Shown: positions 25,579 through 34,477 of the stretch, piece after piece | Layout: each line of letters opens with the position of its first letter | Numbering within the stretch: the first letter of the stretch is position 1 | Assembly (NCBI GenBank): GCA_030055595.1 | Contig: JASFYH010000001.1 | Span: 124,001-188,000, forward strand | Origin: Archaeoglobales archaeon | Lineage (GTDB): Archaea; Halobacteriota; Archaeoglobi; Archaeoglobales; Archaeoglobaceae | DNA length: 64,000 nt | Reading direction: 5' to 3' | The notes under the pieces: model-generated | What the model was told of the DNA's origin: nothing | What the model saw: the letters and a program-made list of their open reading frames with translations, nothing else | Databases searched by the model: none | Translations under genes and position numbers: made by a program

Positions 25579-28142
25579 AGCACAAATACTACGCTTTTTG
25601 GAGTCTCAATTTTCTCAGCTTCAACGCCTCTAACGGTTCTTTTAAGCTCGAATTCAAACCATTCTGGCTTTAATTCAATTTTTTCTTCGCCAATGCCTAT
25701 TTCTAATGGCTCTTTTGTTAGCTTCAGCTTTTCTGACTCGCTTAGCCTTTCAACAGCCTTAATAATTTCCTTCACTCGATCTTTGAACAGAGGTCCGAGA
25801 ACTGCAAATTTTGGCTTGATCTTCTTAACCTCCTCTTTCGTAGCGGGCATTTCCTTGGTGATCTCAACTTCCGAGCTCGTTGCAAATTTAAGATCTAAAG
25901 CGTCAAGATCGAGCTGTGTAAAAACGATTATTTTCTTAAGCGGGGCATTTAAAGCAAGTCCTTTGTCATGCTTGAACTTCCTAATTGCTGAAATGATTTC
26001 CTTCATCTCCTCCCCCGCCTTTTCCGCTTGCTCATCGATCATTTGCCATTCAACGCTGGGATAGCTCTGCAAATGAACACTACCTTTGGAGAACTTCTGC
26101 CAGATCTCCTCGGTTATAAATGGCGTAATTGGGGCTAAAAGCCTCAGAATTCGATCAAGTGTGTATTTAAGCGTAAACTTCGCTGGATCCGATTCTTCTC
26201 CAGAGTAAAGTCTACCCTTCACAAGCTCTATGTAGTTGTCCGCAAGCTCATACCATACAAAGCTTCTTATTGCCTTAAGAGCATCATCAAATCTGTATTT
26301 GTCCATATTCTCGCGAACGAAAGCTATAAGTCTGCTCAGCTTTGAAATGATCCATTTGTCCGCAATTCTCAGCCTTTCAATATCTTCAGGTTTCTCTTCG
26401 TAATCGCTAATGTGCGTCAAGGCAAATCTTGCAACGCTCCAGAGCTTTTGCTGAAATCTGCTCGCAGCAACAACTTCTCGCCAGCTGAAGATCAGATCTT
26501 CACCAATAACACCGCTTGCAGCCCACTGACGAAGCGCATCCGCACCGTATTTCTCTACAACTTCTTCAGGGCTTATCACATTGCCAATGCTCTTGCTCAT
26601 CTTTCTTCCGTCTTCACCGAAAACGATGCCGTTGATCACGATCTCCTTCCACGGGATCTCGTTCTCAAGAGCCTGAGAGCGAAGGATCGTGTAGAAAGCC
26701 CAAGTCCTTATGATGTCATGCCCCTGCGGGCGAAGTGAAACAGGATATTCCTTTAGCTGAGGCCAGCCCGCAATAACCAGTGGTGTGATGCTTGAGTCCA
26801 TCCAGGTGTCGAGAACGTCTTTCTCACCCTCGAACTCGCTACTTCCACATTCGCAAGGCTTTCTTGGTTTCTCTTTTGTCGGATCAACAGGAAGCCAGTC
26901 CTCTTCAGCAACAATCACTTTTCCGCACTTCTTGCAATACCAGACTGGAATTGGTGTAGCAAAGACTCTCTGCCTGCTTATAACCCAGTCCCATTCCATC
27001 GCCTCAACCCAGCTTAGAAGTCTATCGAACATGAACTCTGGCACCCACTTGATCTTCTTAGCGATCTCAACGATCTTTTCCTTGTCAACCTTTACAAACC
27101 ACTGCTCCGCTGGAAAGATCTCAACAGGAGTCTTGCAACGCCAGCAAACTCCGACGTTGTGCTCAACTTCTTCCTGCCTCAAAACTTTACCCTCTGCCTT
27201 CAGATCCGCGATGATCTTCTCCCTTGCCTCAGAGATCTTTAAACCCTGATATTTCCCAGCAAGCTCATTCAAGGTTCCATTGCGGTTAATTGTGTTTCTA
27301 AGCTCAAGTTCATACTTCTTCCACCACTTCACATCTTGTCGATCGCCAAATGTGCAGATCATCACAATTCCCGTGCCAAAATTAGGATCCACCGCCTCGT
27401 CCGCAATGATCTTAACTTCATGTCCTCCGACAGGAACCTTTACTTTTTTGCCAACCAAATGCGTGTATCTTTTGTCTTCAGGGTTCACCGCTAAAGCCAC
27501 GCAGGCGGGAATTAGCTCAGGACGGGTTGTGGCGATAACAACGTCATCTGAAAATTTTATATAATTAAGCTTTGTTTTTCCTTTCCTGTATTCGATCTCA
27601 GCCAAAGCTATCGTTGTTTCGCACCTTGGGCAAATTATGACTGGATGATAGCCCCGATAAATTAGCCCATTTTTGAACATTCTAACAAAAGAGATCTGGG
27701 TCTTTGTATAATACTCTGGATACATAGTAATGTATTCCTTGCTCCAGTCTATGCTGAAGCCAAGTCTTTTCGCCGTTTTACGCATTTTCTCTATGTTTCC
27801 TTCAGTGAACTTAACGCAAAGTTCCCTGAACTTTTCTCTGTCAACTTCGTTCTTCTTTATCCCGTATTTCTCCTCAACCTTTACTTCAGTTGGCAATCCA
27901 TGGCAGTCCCAGCCCTGAGGAAACATGACCTCATAGCCGTTCATTCGTTTGTATCGAGCTATAAAATCAATTATACACCAATTGAGGGCATGACCTATAT
28001 GAAAAGAACCCGTGGGATAAGGAGGGGGAGTATCGATTATGTAATGTGGCTTCTTCGAATTCCAGTCAAAGTAGAACATCTTTTCATCCCAGCTTTTAAG
28101 CCATTTTTCCTCAACCTCAATGCTCCTATATTCCTTTTCCAT
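25572..28142 (-). CDS. valS: Valyl-tRNA synthetase
   Basis: Class Ia aminoacyl-tRNA synthetase charging tRNA-Val, 856 residues, the usual archaeal length. The HIGH motif is FHIGHALN and the KMSKS motif is [11 protein letters not shown]; the editing domain with [10 protein letters not shown] and the anticodon-binding domain follow. A zinc-binding CKKCGKV...CECGS pair lies in the catalytic half. The frame can start three codons earlier at a TTG, but ATG 28142 is the better start. Confidence 0.97.
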   Translation of the reverse strand: MEKEYRSIEVEEKWLKSWDEKMFYFDWNSKKPHYIIDTPPPYPTGSFHIGHALNWCIIDFIARYKRMNGYEVMFPQGWDCHGLPTEVKVEEKYGIKKNEVDREKFRELCVKFTEGNIEKMRKTAKRLGFSIDWSKEYITMYPEYYTKTQISFVRMFKNGLIYRGYHPVIICPRCETTIALAEIEYRKGKTKLNYIKFSDDVVIATTRPELIPACVALAVNPEDKRYTHLVGKKVKVPVGGHEVKIIADEAVDPNFGTGIVMICTFGDRQDVKWWKKYELELRNTINRNGTLNELAGKYQGLKISEAREKIIADLKAEGKVLRQEEVEHNVGVCWRCKTPVEIFPAEQWFVKVDKEKIVEIAKKIKWVPEFMFDRLLSWVEAMEWDWVISRQRVFATPIPVWYCKKCGKVIVAEEDWLPVDPTKEKPRKPCECGSSEFEGEKDVLDTWMDSSITPLVIAGWPQLKEYPVSLRPQGHDIIRTWAFYTILRSQALENEIPWKEIVINGIVFGEDGRKMSKSIGNVISPEEVVEKYGADALRQWAASGVIGEDLIFSWREVVAASRFQQKLWSVARFALTHISDYEEKPEDIERLRIADKWIISKLSRLIAFVRENMDKYRFDDALKAIRSFVWYELADNYIELVKGRLYSGEESDPAKFTLKYTLDRILRLLAPITPFITEEIWQKFSKGSVHLQSYPSVEWQMIDEQAEKAGEEMKEIISAIRKFKHDKGLALNAPLKKIIVFTQLDLDALDLKFATSSEVEITKEMPATKEEVKKIKPKFAVLGPLFKDRVKEIIKAVERLSESEKLKLTKEPLEIGIGEEKIELKPEWFEFELKRTVRGVEAEKIETPKSVVFVLC

Positions 28143-28257
28143 GGTTTGCAATCTGTGTTAAGCATATATTTTTTGCCTTTAAGTAATTGGCAAAGAAGCG
28201 AGCTGAGCAAATTAACTTCACGAAAAAAACATATAAACTGCTCCAACGATATTGCAT

Positions 28258-28545
28258 ATGATCTCGGTAGAGGAATTTAAAGAAGCATGGAAAGAGATTG
28301 AAATTGAAGAGGCTAAAAAGGAATTTTTAGCTCACCTTTATGTCTACGTCATAGTGAACGTATTCTTAGCCATTGTTAACTACCTAACTTCTCCAGACCA
28401 GCTCTGGTTCTACTGGGTTCCCCTTGCTTGGGGCATCGGTTTGGCTTTTCACTTTGTATTCTCTCGCAACAGATTTGTGATCCCCGACTGGGAAGGCAAG
28501 GTTGCAAAGGTTGAAATGAGGGCAAGGAAAGGAAAAGAACAGTAA
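28258..28545 (+). CDS. 2TM-domain small membrane protein
   Basis: A 95-residue protein with the 2TM domain plan: a basic/acidic N-terminal helix, two transmembrane helices (LYVYVIVNVFLAIVNYL and WFYWVPLAWGIGLAFHFVF) and a short charged tail. The family is found in many prokaryotes, sometimes fused to histidine kinases, and its function is unknown. ATG 28258 is preferred over the TTG six bases upstream. A TATAAA element at 28232-28237 supports a promoter close by. Confidence 0.75.
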   Translation: MISVEEFKEAWKEIEIEEAKKEFLAHLYVYVIVNVFLAIVNYLTSPDQLWFYWVPLAWGIGLAFHFVFSRNRFVIPDWEGKVAKVEMRARKGKEQ

Positions 28546-28603
28546 AATTTCACTTGCTATGAAAAACGGGTAAGATTTATTAATTACAGAATAAAGAAGT
28601 GTC

Positions 28604-29761
28604 ATGAATCCCGTAAAATTTGCGGAGGACATTTACTGGGTAGGTGCCTTAGACTGGGAAGAAAAAGATTTTCACAACTTTCAGACGCCACGAGGGTTGA
28701 CTTATAACTCCTATTTGATTCTGGATGAAAAGAAGGTTGTAATCGATGCGGTAAAGCATAAGTTTGTTTCAGAGCAAATTGAAAGGATCTCAAAGCTCAT
28801 AGATCCGAAGGAGATCGACTATGTGGTTGTGAATCACATAGAGCCGGATCATGCAAGTGGTCTTGCAGATCTTATGCGAGTGGCAAAGAAAGCGGTTGTG
28901 ATCTGCTCGCAAAGAGGCAAAGAAGGGCTATGCAAGAATTTTGATTGCAAAGACTGGAATTTCATGGTCGTAAAAAATGGAGACACGCTTAAAATTGGCA
29001 AAAGAACGCTAATGTTCCTTGACATGACAATGCTACACTGGCCTGACAGCATTGCAACCTACGTCGTTGAGGACAAGATCTTATTCTCAAACGACGCATT
29101 TGGACAGCATGTTGCAAGTGAAGAGCGATTTGCTGAGGAGCTTGGTGTAGAAGAAGCTCTGAAATGGGCTAAGCTATACTATGCAAACATCCTGATGCCC
29201 TTGGCAACGCTGATCAAGAAGAAGCTTGAAGAGCTTAAAGGGGTTGAGGTTAAGCTGATCGCTCCAAGTCACGGGGTTGCTTGGAGAGATCCAAAGATTA
29301 TAATTGAGCATTACAGGAAATGGGCGGATTTCGAGACAGAGAATAAGGTTGTTGTCGTTTACGACACGATGTGGGGCTCTACAGAGAAGCTTGCAAGAGC
29401 AATAGCTGAAGGGGCGAGCAAGAATGCAAAAGTCAGGCTTTTCCACACCCGAAAGGATTCTTGGACTGAGATTGTTTCAGAAATTCTGGATGCCAAAGCC
29501 ATAGCAGTTGGAGCACCAACGATCCACAATTCGCTCTTTCCACCTGTTGCAGGCTTTCTGAGCTACCTTAAGAGCCTTAAGCCGAAGAACAAGAAAGCCT
29601 TAGCCTTTGGTTCCTATGGCTGGAATGGTGTTGCGGTAAAGGAAATTGCAAAAGCCTTGGAAGAGCTTGGATATGAAACGAAGCAGTTTGCGGTTAAATT
29701 TAAGCCAACGAAAGAGGAACTTGAAAAAGCCTACGAGTTGGGGGTTGAGCTGGCGAAATGA
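28604..29761 (+). CDS. fprA: F420H2 oxidase, FprA family A-type flavoprotein
   Basis: Reduces O2 to water with reduced F420 in methanogens, an oxygen-detoxifying enzyme. The metallo-beta-lactamase half carries the diiron motif NHIEPDHASG near residue 83, then H and D ligands at MTMLHWPDS and LFSNDAFGQH. The flavodoxin half begins VVVYDTMWGSTEKLAR. The 385-residue length is typical. The gene overlaps the next by four bases and leads an operon of three flavoproteins known also from Archaeoglobus. A GATTTATTA box about 26 bases before the ATG and no Shine-Dalgarno suggest a leaderless mRNA. Confidence 0.93.
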   Translation: MNPVKFAEDIYWVGALDWEEKDFHNFQTPRGLTYNSYLILDEKKVVIDAVKHKFVSEQIERISKLIDPKEIDYVVVNHIEPDHASGLADLMRVAKKAVVICSQRGKEGLCKNFDCKDWNFMVVKNGDTLKIGKRTLMFLDMTMLHWPDSIATYVVEDKILFSNDAFGQHVASEERFAEELGVEEALKWAKLYYANILMPLATLIKKKLEELKGVEVKLIAPSHGVAWRDPKIIIEHYRKWADFETENKVVVVYDTMWGSTEKLARAIAEGASKNAKVRLFHTRKDSWTEIVSEILDAKAIAVGAPTIHNSLFPPVAGFLSYLKSLKPKNKKALAFGSYGWNGVAVKEIAKALEELGYETKQFAVKFKPTKEELEKAYELGVELAK

Positions 29762-30360
29762 TTCTCGGAATCTGCGGTAGCCCAAGAAAGAAGGCTACAG
29801 AGTTTGTGCTGAACAAGGCACTTGAAATGCTAAGCGACTTGGGCTTTGAAACTAAATTTTTTACGGTTAGGGGAAAAAACATAGGCTTCTGCCAGCATTG
29901 CGATTACTGCCTTAAGCACAAGGAGTGCAAGCTTAAGGACGACATGGTTGAGCTTTATGAATTGCTTGGAAAGGCAAAAGGCATAATTATAGCAACTCCA
30001 GTTTACAATGGTGGCGTTAGCGCCCAGATCAAGGCAGTTATGGATCGTTGCAGAGCCCTGGTTGCGAAGAACTTCGATTTCTTCAGGGGCAAAGTTGGAA
30101 TGGCTATTGCAGTTGGCGGAGACAGAATTGGTGGACAGGAGCTTGCAATCCAGCAGATCTTGACTTTTTACATTTTAAACGGCATGATTCCAGTAAGTGG
30201 TGGAGCTTTTGGTGCAAACCTTGGAGCAACATTCTGGAGCAAAGACTCTCTTGAAGGTGTCATGGAAGACGAAGAGGGGTTCAGGAGCCTGAGAAAAACC
30301 ATTAAGAGGTTTGCTGAGCTTTTGAGGATTTATGAAGGTCGCTTGGGGAATAACGGGTAG
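29758..30360 (+). CDS. Iron-sulfur flavoprotein / NADPH-dependent FMN reductase family
   Basis: A 200-residue flavodoxin-fold protein. GICGSPRKKATE is the FMN phosphate loop; the compact cysteine motif CQHCDYCLKHKEC (about 44-56) is that of iron-sulfur flavoproteins, which hold one [4Fe-4S] cluster. ATPVYNGGVSAQIKAVMDR is the second FMN region. In A. fulgidus the homologue sits in the same FprA - Isf - AfpA order and probably passes electrons between ferredoxin or F420 and its partners. It overlaps the next gene by 29 bases. Confidence 0.88.
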   Translation: MILGICGSPRKKATEFVLNKALEMLSDLGFETKFFTVRGKNIGFCQHCDYCLKHKECKLKDDMVELYELLGKAKGIIIATPVYNGGVSAQIKAVMDRCRALVAKNFDFFRGKVGMAIAVGGDRIGGQELAIQQILTFYILNGMIPVSGGAFGANLGATFWSKDSLEGVMEDEEGFRSLRKTIKRFAELLRIYEGRLGNNG

Positions 30361-30880
30361 TGGGGACAGAATTAGAGAGACAGTAGAAGTGATGAAAAAA
30401 GTAAAGGAGCTTTATCCTGACGTGGAGATCAGGGTTTACCTTTCTAAGGCAGGACAGCAGGTTGTTTTGTTTTACAAGCTCATGGAAGAGCTTAAAGCGA
30501 ACTTCAAGGTGTGGACTGAAGTTAACGCCAATGCCCCATTTCTTGCGGGAATGCTTCAGAGCGGAAAATTTGAATTTTTGCTTATCGCTCCCGCAACTTC
30601 CAACACGGTAGCCAAGATCTCTCTTGGTATTGGCGACACTTTGCTAACAAATTCCGCAATAATGGCTCTGAAAGCATTCGTTCCAGTTTACATCATGCCC
30701 TCAGATTACAAAGAAGGAATAGTTGAAACTGAATTGCCCGATGGGAGAAAAATGAAGCTAAGAATTCGAAAAGAAGACGTTGAGCACGTTGAAAGACTTA
30801 GAAAAATGGATGGAGTTTTCGTTTTGGAGAAGCCAGAAGAGATCTTTGCGGTTTTTGAAAAGCACTTTAAAAAGAATTAA
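30332..30880 (+). CDS. afpA: Archaeoflavoprotein AfpA
   Basis: A 182-residue flavoprotein of the AfpA family, related to the flavin-dependent decarboxylase/dihydromethanopterin reductase fold. WGITGSGDRIRETVEVM, LIAPATSNTVAKISLGIGDTLLTNSAIMAL and the ending PEEIF are diagnostic. In Archaeoglobus it is reduced by ferredoxin and is thought to feed the Isf and FprA encoded with it. Third gene of the oxygen-defence operon; the start lies inside the end of the Isf gene. Confidence 0.9.
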   Translation: MKVAWGITGSGDRIRETVEVMKKVKELYPDVEIRVYLSKAGQQVVLFYKLMEELKANFKVWTEVNANAPFLAGMLQSGKFEFLLIAPATSNTVAKISLGIGDTLLTNSAIMALKAFVPVYIMPSDYKEGIVETELPDGRKMKLRIRKEDVEHVERLRKMDGVFVLEKPEEIFAVFEKHFKKN

Positions 30881-30887
30881 GTCTTAA

Positions 30888-31712
30888 TTAACCACCAAGA
30901 ACCTTCTCAATCCTATTGACGATCTCTTCAAACGCATTCGCAGTCTTGGAGCTAAAGTCAACAACGAAAGGCATTCCGCTATCCGCTTCCTTCGCTATTT
31001 TCGGATCCATCGGTATTTCGCCAAGCAATGGAATTCCGAAGCTTTTAGCAATTCTTTTACCCGCTCCACCATTAAAAACTTCAATCCGTTCTCCGCATTT
31101 CGGACAGCTCAAATAGCTCATGTTCTCAACTATTCCAATAATCCGCGTCTTTAGAAGCTCTGCAAACTTCACGGATTTCTTAACCACTTGTTCTGAAACT
31201 TCTGATGGAATTGTCACTATTATGACTCCATCCATGTCAGGCAAAAGCTGTGCAATGCTCAATGGCTCATCTCCAGTGCCCGGTGGTAGATCGATCAGCA
31301 GATAATCAAGCTCTCCCCAGTCAACTTCGCCAAGTAGCTGTCTGATTGCGGAGATCTTAAGCGGACCTCTCCATACCACTGGCGCCTCATCTGCGGGTAG
31401 CAAAAAGTCCATCGAAACGACCTTGATGTTCATCGGTCCAAGAACTGGAATGATCTCATCACCTTTTTCAGAAACCTGAAGTCTTCTTCCTTTAAGCCCG
31501 AGCATCTTCGGCACACTTGGTCCATGAACATCCGCATCAAGTATTCCGACTGAGTAGCCTTTCATTGCAAAAGCCATTGCAAGGTTCACAGTTACCGTGC
31601 TTTTTCCAACACCGCCCTTGCCACTTATCACCGCAATTTTATGCTTAATTTTGCCCATCCGCTCCTTTATCCTTTTATCCTGTTCTTCCATGAGCTTTCT
31701 TCTGTCTTCCAT
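30888..31712 (-). CDS. Mrp/NBP35-type Fe-S cluster carrier ATPase
   Basis: A 274-residue ATPase of the ApbC/Mrp/NBP35 group, which binds and transfers [4Fe-4S] clusters. Walker A is SGKGGVGKSTV, then LDADVHGPSVP, DLPPGTGDEPL, and the bridging cluster motif CPKCGE near residue 214. It supports Fe-S maturation, which the many Fe-S enzymes here require. It ends seven bases from afpA, convergently. ATG 31712 is kept as the start. Confidence 0.9.
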   Translation of the reverse strand: MEDRRKLMEEQDKRIKERMGKIKHKIAVISGKGGVGKSTVTVNLAMAFAMKGYSVGILDADVHGPSVPKMLGLKGRRLQVSEKGDEIIPVLGPMNIKVVSMDFLLPADEAPVVWRGPLKISAIRQLLGEVDWGELDYLLIDLPPGTGDEPLSIAQLLPDMDGVIIVTIPSEVSEQVVKKSVKFAELLKTRIIGIVENMSYLSCPKCGERIEVFNGGAGKRIAKSFGIPLLGEIPMDPKIAKEADSGMPFVVDFSSKTANAFEEIVNRIEKVLGG

Positions 31713-31807
31713 GTTATCCTTCCTTCTCTCTCAGTTCTTTAATACTTCTCTCCACCCATAACAATTATCCACGAAAGCTTGGAGAATCCAGAAGAAAAAA
31801 TTTAAAA

Positions 31808-33082
31808 TTAAACTCTTTCGAGGATCATTGCCATTCCCATTCCACCGCCAACGCAAAGCGTTGCCAGTCCATAGTCAATCGCTCTGCGTTGCATTTCGTT
31901 GATCAGAGTTGTAACGATTCTCGCTCCAGTCGCTCCAATCGGATGCCCTAAGGAGATTCCGCTTCCATTCACATTCGTTATACTCCAGTCGAGCTCGAGC
32001 TCCTTTATGCAAGCCAAAGCCTGTGCTGCAAAGGCTTCATTAAGCTCTATAAGCCCGATATCACTCAGCTTCATGTTCGCCTTTGCAAGGACTTTTCTCA
32101 CCGCTACAATTGGTCCAAGACCCATATATGCGGGATCAATCGCAGCTGAGGCATAGGCAACGATTCTTGCCTTTGGTTCAAGTCCAAGAGCTTTTGCGGA
32201 CTTCTCCTCAGCTATAAGCAAAGCTGAAGCTCCATCATTCACACCACTTGCATTTCCCGCAGTTACAGTGCCATTTTTCTTGAAAACTGGCGGAAGAGTT
32301 GCGAGTTTCTCAACGCTCGTGTCCCTCCTCGGATGTTCATCGATCTCGTGCCTGATTACTTCTTTCTTTTGCCTAATCTCGACTGGCACAATTTCATCCT
32401 TAAACTTACCTTCGTCTATTGCCTTCACCGCCCTCATGTGGCTGTCATAGGCTATGCGATCTTGCTCTTCTCTGCTTATTCCATAACGCTCCGCAATGTT
32501 CTCAGCGGTGAAGCCCATATGATAGCCATAGAACTTCTCCCAGAGACCGTCGAAGACCATCAGATCGAGGATTTCATCAACCGCTGTTGTGCTCATCCTG
32601 TAGCCCCAGCGAGCCTTTCGCAAAGCGTAAGGAGCGTTGCTCATGCTTTCCATTCCGCCAGCGATTACAAATTTCGCATTTCCAGAGTCAACGCTCTGCG
32701 AAGCCAAAGCGATCGCTTTAAGACCGCTCGCGCAGACCTTGTTTACAGTAAAAGCGGGCACTTCCTTTGGAACTCCCGCATAGATCATTGCCTGCCTTGC
32801 GGGATTTTGTCCTTGTGAAGCTTGCAAAACGTTTCCCATAATTACCTCGTCGATAGCCACTTCGATTCCCTCATAATCAAATGCCTTTTCAAGCTCTATT
32901 CTGCCCTTTGGAAGCTTATTCGGATAGAACTCAACCGATTCTTTTGTTGGAACTGTTTTAATTCCGAGCTTTTTCAGCAAACCCTTAATCGCAATTGCTC
33001 CCAGTTCGTAGGCTTGGAAGTCCTTTAGAATTCCACCAAATCTGCCTACAGGAGTTCTTACACCCCCAATAATAACTGCCAT
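31808..33082 (-). CDS. Acetyl-CoA acetyltransferase (thiolase)
   Basis: Thiolase of the degradative type: Cys in VNKVCASGLKAIALA is the acylated nucleophile, GNASGVNDGASALL and NEAFAAQAL follow, and the C-terminal GHPIGATGARI and CVGGGMGMAM carry the catalytic His and Cys. At 424 residues it is longer than the usual 390; an extra stretch of about 30 residues lies near 40-75 (TVPTKESVEFYPNKLPKG). In Archaeoglobus thiolases serve fatty-acid beta-oxidation; mevalonate synthesis is the alternative. It is divergent from cfbC. Confidence 0.9.
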   Translation of the reverse strand: MAVIIGGVRTPVGRFGGILKDFQAYELGAIAIKGLLKKLGIKTVPTKESVEFYPNKLPKGRIELEKAFDYEGIEVAIDEVIMGNVLQASQGQNPARQAMIYAGVPKEVPAFTVNKVCASGLKAIALASQSVDSGNAKFVIAGGMESMSNAPYALRKARWGYRMSTTAVDEILDLMVFDGLWEKFYGYHMGFTAENIAERYGISREEQDRIAYDSHMRAVKAIDEGKFKDEIVPVEIRQKKEVIRHEIDEHPRRDTSVEKLATLPPVFKKNGTVTAGNASGVNDGASALLIAEEKSAKALGLEPKARIVAYASAAIDPAYMGLGPIVAVRKVLAKANMKLSDIGLIELNEAFAAQALACIKELELDWSITNVNGSGISLGHPIGATGARIVTTLINEMQRRAIDYGLATLCVGGGMGMAMILERV

Positions 33083-33161
33083 ACTCAGTATTTATTTTGG
33101 AAGTTAAAAACTTTGTCATTCTTACCATTTTTCATGCTTAATCCTTTTTCTGACTTCGATA

Positions 33162-33170
33162 AGTTTAAAA
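33162..33170 (+). promoter_or_regulatory. Probable TATA box of cfbC
   Basis: AGTTTAAAA lies 22-30 bases before the GTG start of cfbC at 33192. This spacing puts transcription start at or next to the start codon, and no Shine-Dalgarno is seen, so cfbC is probably leaderless. Confidence 0.45.
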
Positions 33171-33191
33171 GTAAGCTAAGAAAGCGAAGAT

Positions 33192-34019
33192 GTGCAGAGA
33201 AACATTGCAATCTACGGTAAAGGTGGAATAGGCAAGTCAACGGTTGCAAGTCATCTTGCGGTCTACTGGGGTCTCAAAGGGTATAGGGTAGCCCTTATTG
33301 GTTGTGATCCGAAAAGAGACACCACTTTGCTTTTAACTGGGAACAGAAGGGTGAAAACAGTTCTGCAGGCTTTAAAAAATAATGAAGCGGTTGAGCAATG
33401 TTTCGAAAAAGGCTACGCAGATGTCCTGTGCTCAGAGATTGGCGGTCCGGAGCCGGGTGTGGGTTGTGCGGGTAGAGGACTTCTTCTTGCTTTTGAGCTC
33501 ATCGACAGGCTTGGAGTGATAAGAGATGCTGAAATCGTGATCTACGATGTGCCCGGAGATGTTGTGTGCGGGGGCTTTGTTGTGCCAATGAAGCGTGGAA
33601 GCGAAGTCTATGTCGTGACTTCTGGCGAATATCTCTCGCTTTACGCAGCGAACAACATCTGCAATGGCACAAAAAATGCGGGAGCCAAATTTGGGGGTAT
33701 AATTCTGAATTCAAAGTTCGATCTGGATTTTGAAAGCAGAATAGTCGAAGAATTCGCCAAAGCTGTCGGAACTAAGATAATAGGCGTTATTCCATACTTG
33801 AGAAAGCTCAAAGAGTGCGAAATTGCAGGGAAAACCATTTTCCAGCTCCAAGAGAACTCTAAAGAAGCGGAAATCTTCCAAAATGTTGCCGAAAGAATTC
33901 TAAAGAATGAACCCTCTACAAAAATTTCAGGACTTGAAGATGAGGATTTGATTGCAATTTTTGAGAAATTTTACCCCTCTTCGAGCTTTTCACAAACACA
34001 GAACTCGCAGAAAGAATAG
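33192..34019 (+). CDS. cfbC: Ni-sirohydrochlorin a,c-diamide reductive cyclase, reductase subunit CfbC
   Basis: NifH-like ATPase that feeds electrons to CfbD in coenzyme F430 synthesis. It has the P-loop IYGKGGIGKSTVASH, the switch region GCDPKRDTT, and both cluster cysteines of the family (GVGCAGRG and DVVCGGFV), which bridge a [4Fe-4S] cluster between two subunits. Divergence from nitrogenase NifH and the cfb/mcr setting support CfbC. The start is GTG. The 3' end overlaps the convergent DUF2115 gene by 49 bases. Partner cfbD lies at 41795. Confidence 0.9.
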   Translation: MQRNIAIYGKGGIGKSTVASHLAVYWGLKGYRVALIGCDPKRDTTLLLTGNRRVKTVLQALKNNEAVEQCFEKGYADVLCSEIGGPEPGVGCAGRGLLLAFELIDRLGVIRDAEIVIYDVPGDVVCGGFVVPMKRGSEVYVVTSGEYLSLYAANNICNGTKNAGAKFGGIILNSKFDLDFESRIVEEFAKAVGTKIIGVIPYLRKLKECEIAGKTIFQLQENSKEAEIFQNVAERILKNEPSTKISGLEDEDLIAIFEKFYPSSSFSQTQNSQKE

Positions 34020-34447
34020 GGATTTTCTTGTTTTTCCTTTGCGGGGCAGTAATATTTATTTCCAATCTGCTTAATCCTTAATCCTCCCGGAAAAATTAAT
34101 TTCGGAGAATGAACTGGTTTTTGGGCAATAAAGATTAGATAAGGCACAACAACTCTCGAGACCTTTACAAAGGCTTTTTCGTATTCATTTTCTGGATCCT
34201 TTTTAAGCCTCTCCATCAAACCCTTTAATTTCTCCTCTTCCAATTCTCCCTCAACATTGTTTGTTCTTATAAGCTCGTAGAGATGTTCTGCAAAATAGCC
34301 AAAGATCTCGTCTACCCAGAGCCTTCTGTAGTTCTCTGGAACAAATTTGAACTCTTCAAGCAGATAATTTTTTCCGAGTGCAAGATCGAGATAAGAAATG
34401 CTTAAAGCTTCTCTTTTCAGAGCATTCAGCAGTTCTCTCTTTTGCAC
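33971..34447 (-). CDS. DUF2115 (UPF0305) family protein
   Basis: A 158-residue protein matching DUF2115, a family found mostly in methanogens. The C-terminal pattern is characteristic: HSPKLIFPGGLRIKQ, then YYCPAKEKQENPYSFCEFCVCE, whose cysteines may bind a metal. Function unknown. It starts with GTG 30 bases downstream of mcrA on the same strand, so it may be read through from mcr or use its own promoter. The 49-base antisense overlap with cfbC is unusually long for this window. Confidence 0.75.
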   Translation of the reverse strand: MQKRELLNALKREALSISYLDLALGKNYLLEEFKFVPENYRRLWVDEIFGYFAEHLYELIRTNNVEGELEEEKLKGLMERLKKDPENEYEKAFVKVSRVVVPYLIFIAQKPVHSPKLIFPGGLRIKQIGNKYYCPAKEKQENPYSFCEFCVCEKLEEG

Positions 34448-34454
34448 AGAATTG

Positions 34455-34476
34455 AGTTTTAAAAAAGTATAAAAAA
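34455..34476 (-). terminator. Oligo-T terminator after mcrA
   Basis: Immediately downstream of the mcrA stop the minus strand carries two T6 tracts (complement of 34471-34476 and 34461-34466), the simple U-tract form of intrinsic terminator in archaea. The same AT-rich stretch could also give the TATA element for the DUF2115 gene. Confidence 0.4.
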
Positions 34477-34477
34477 T

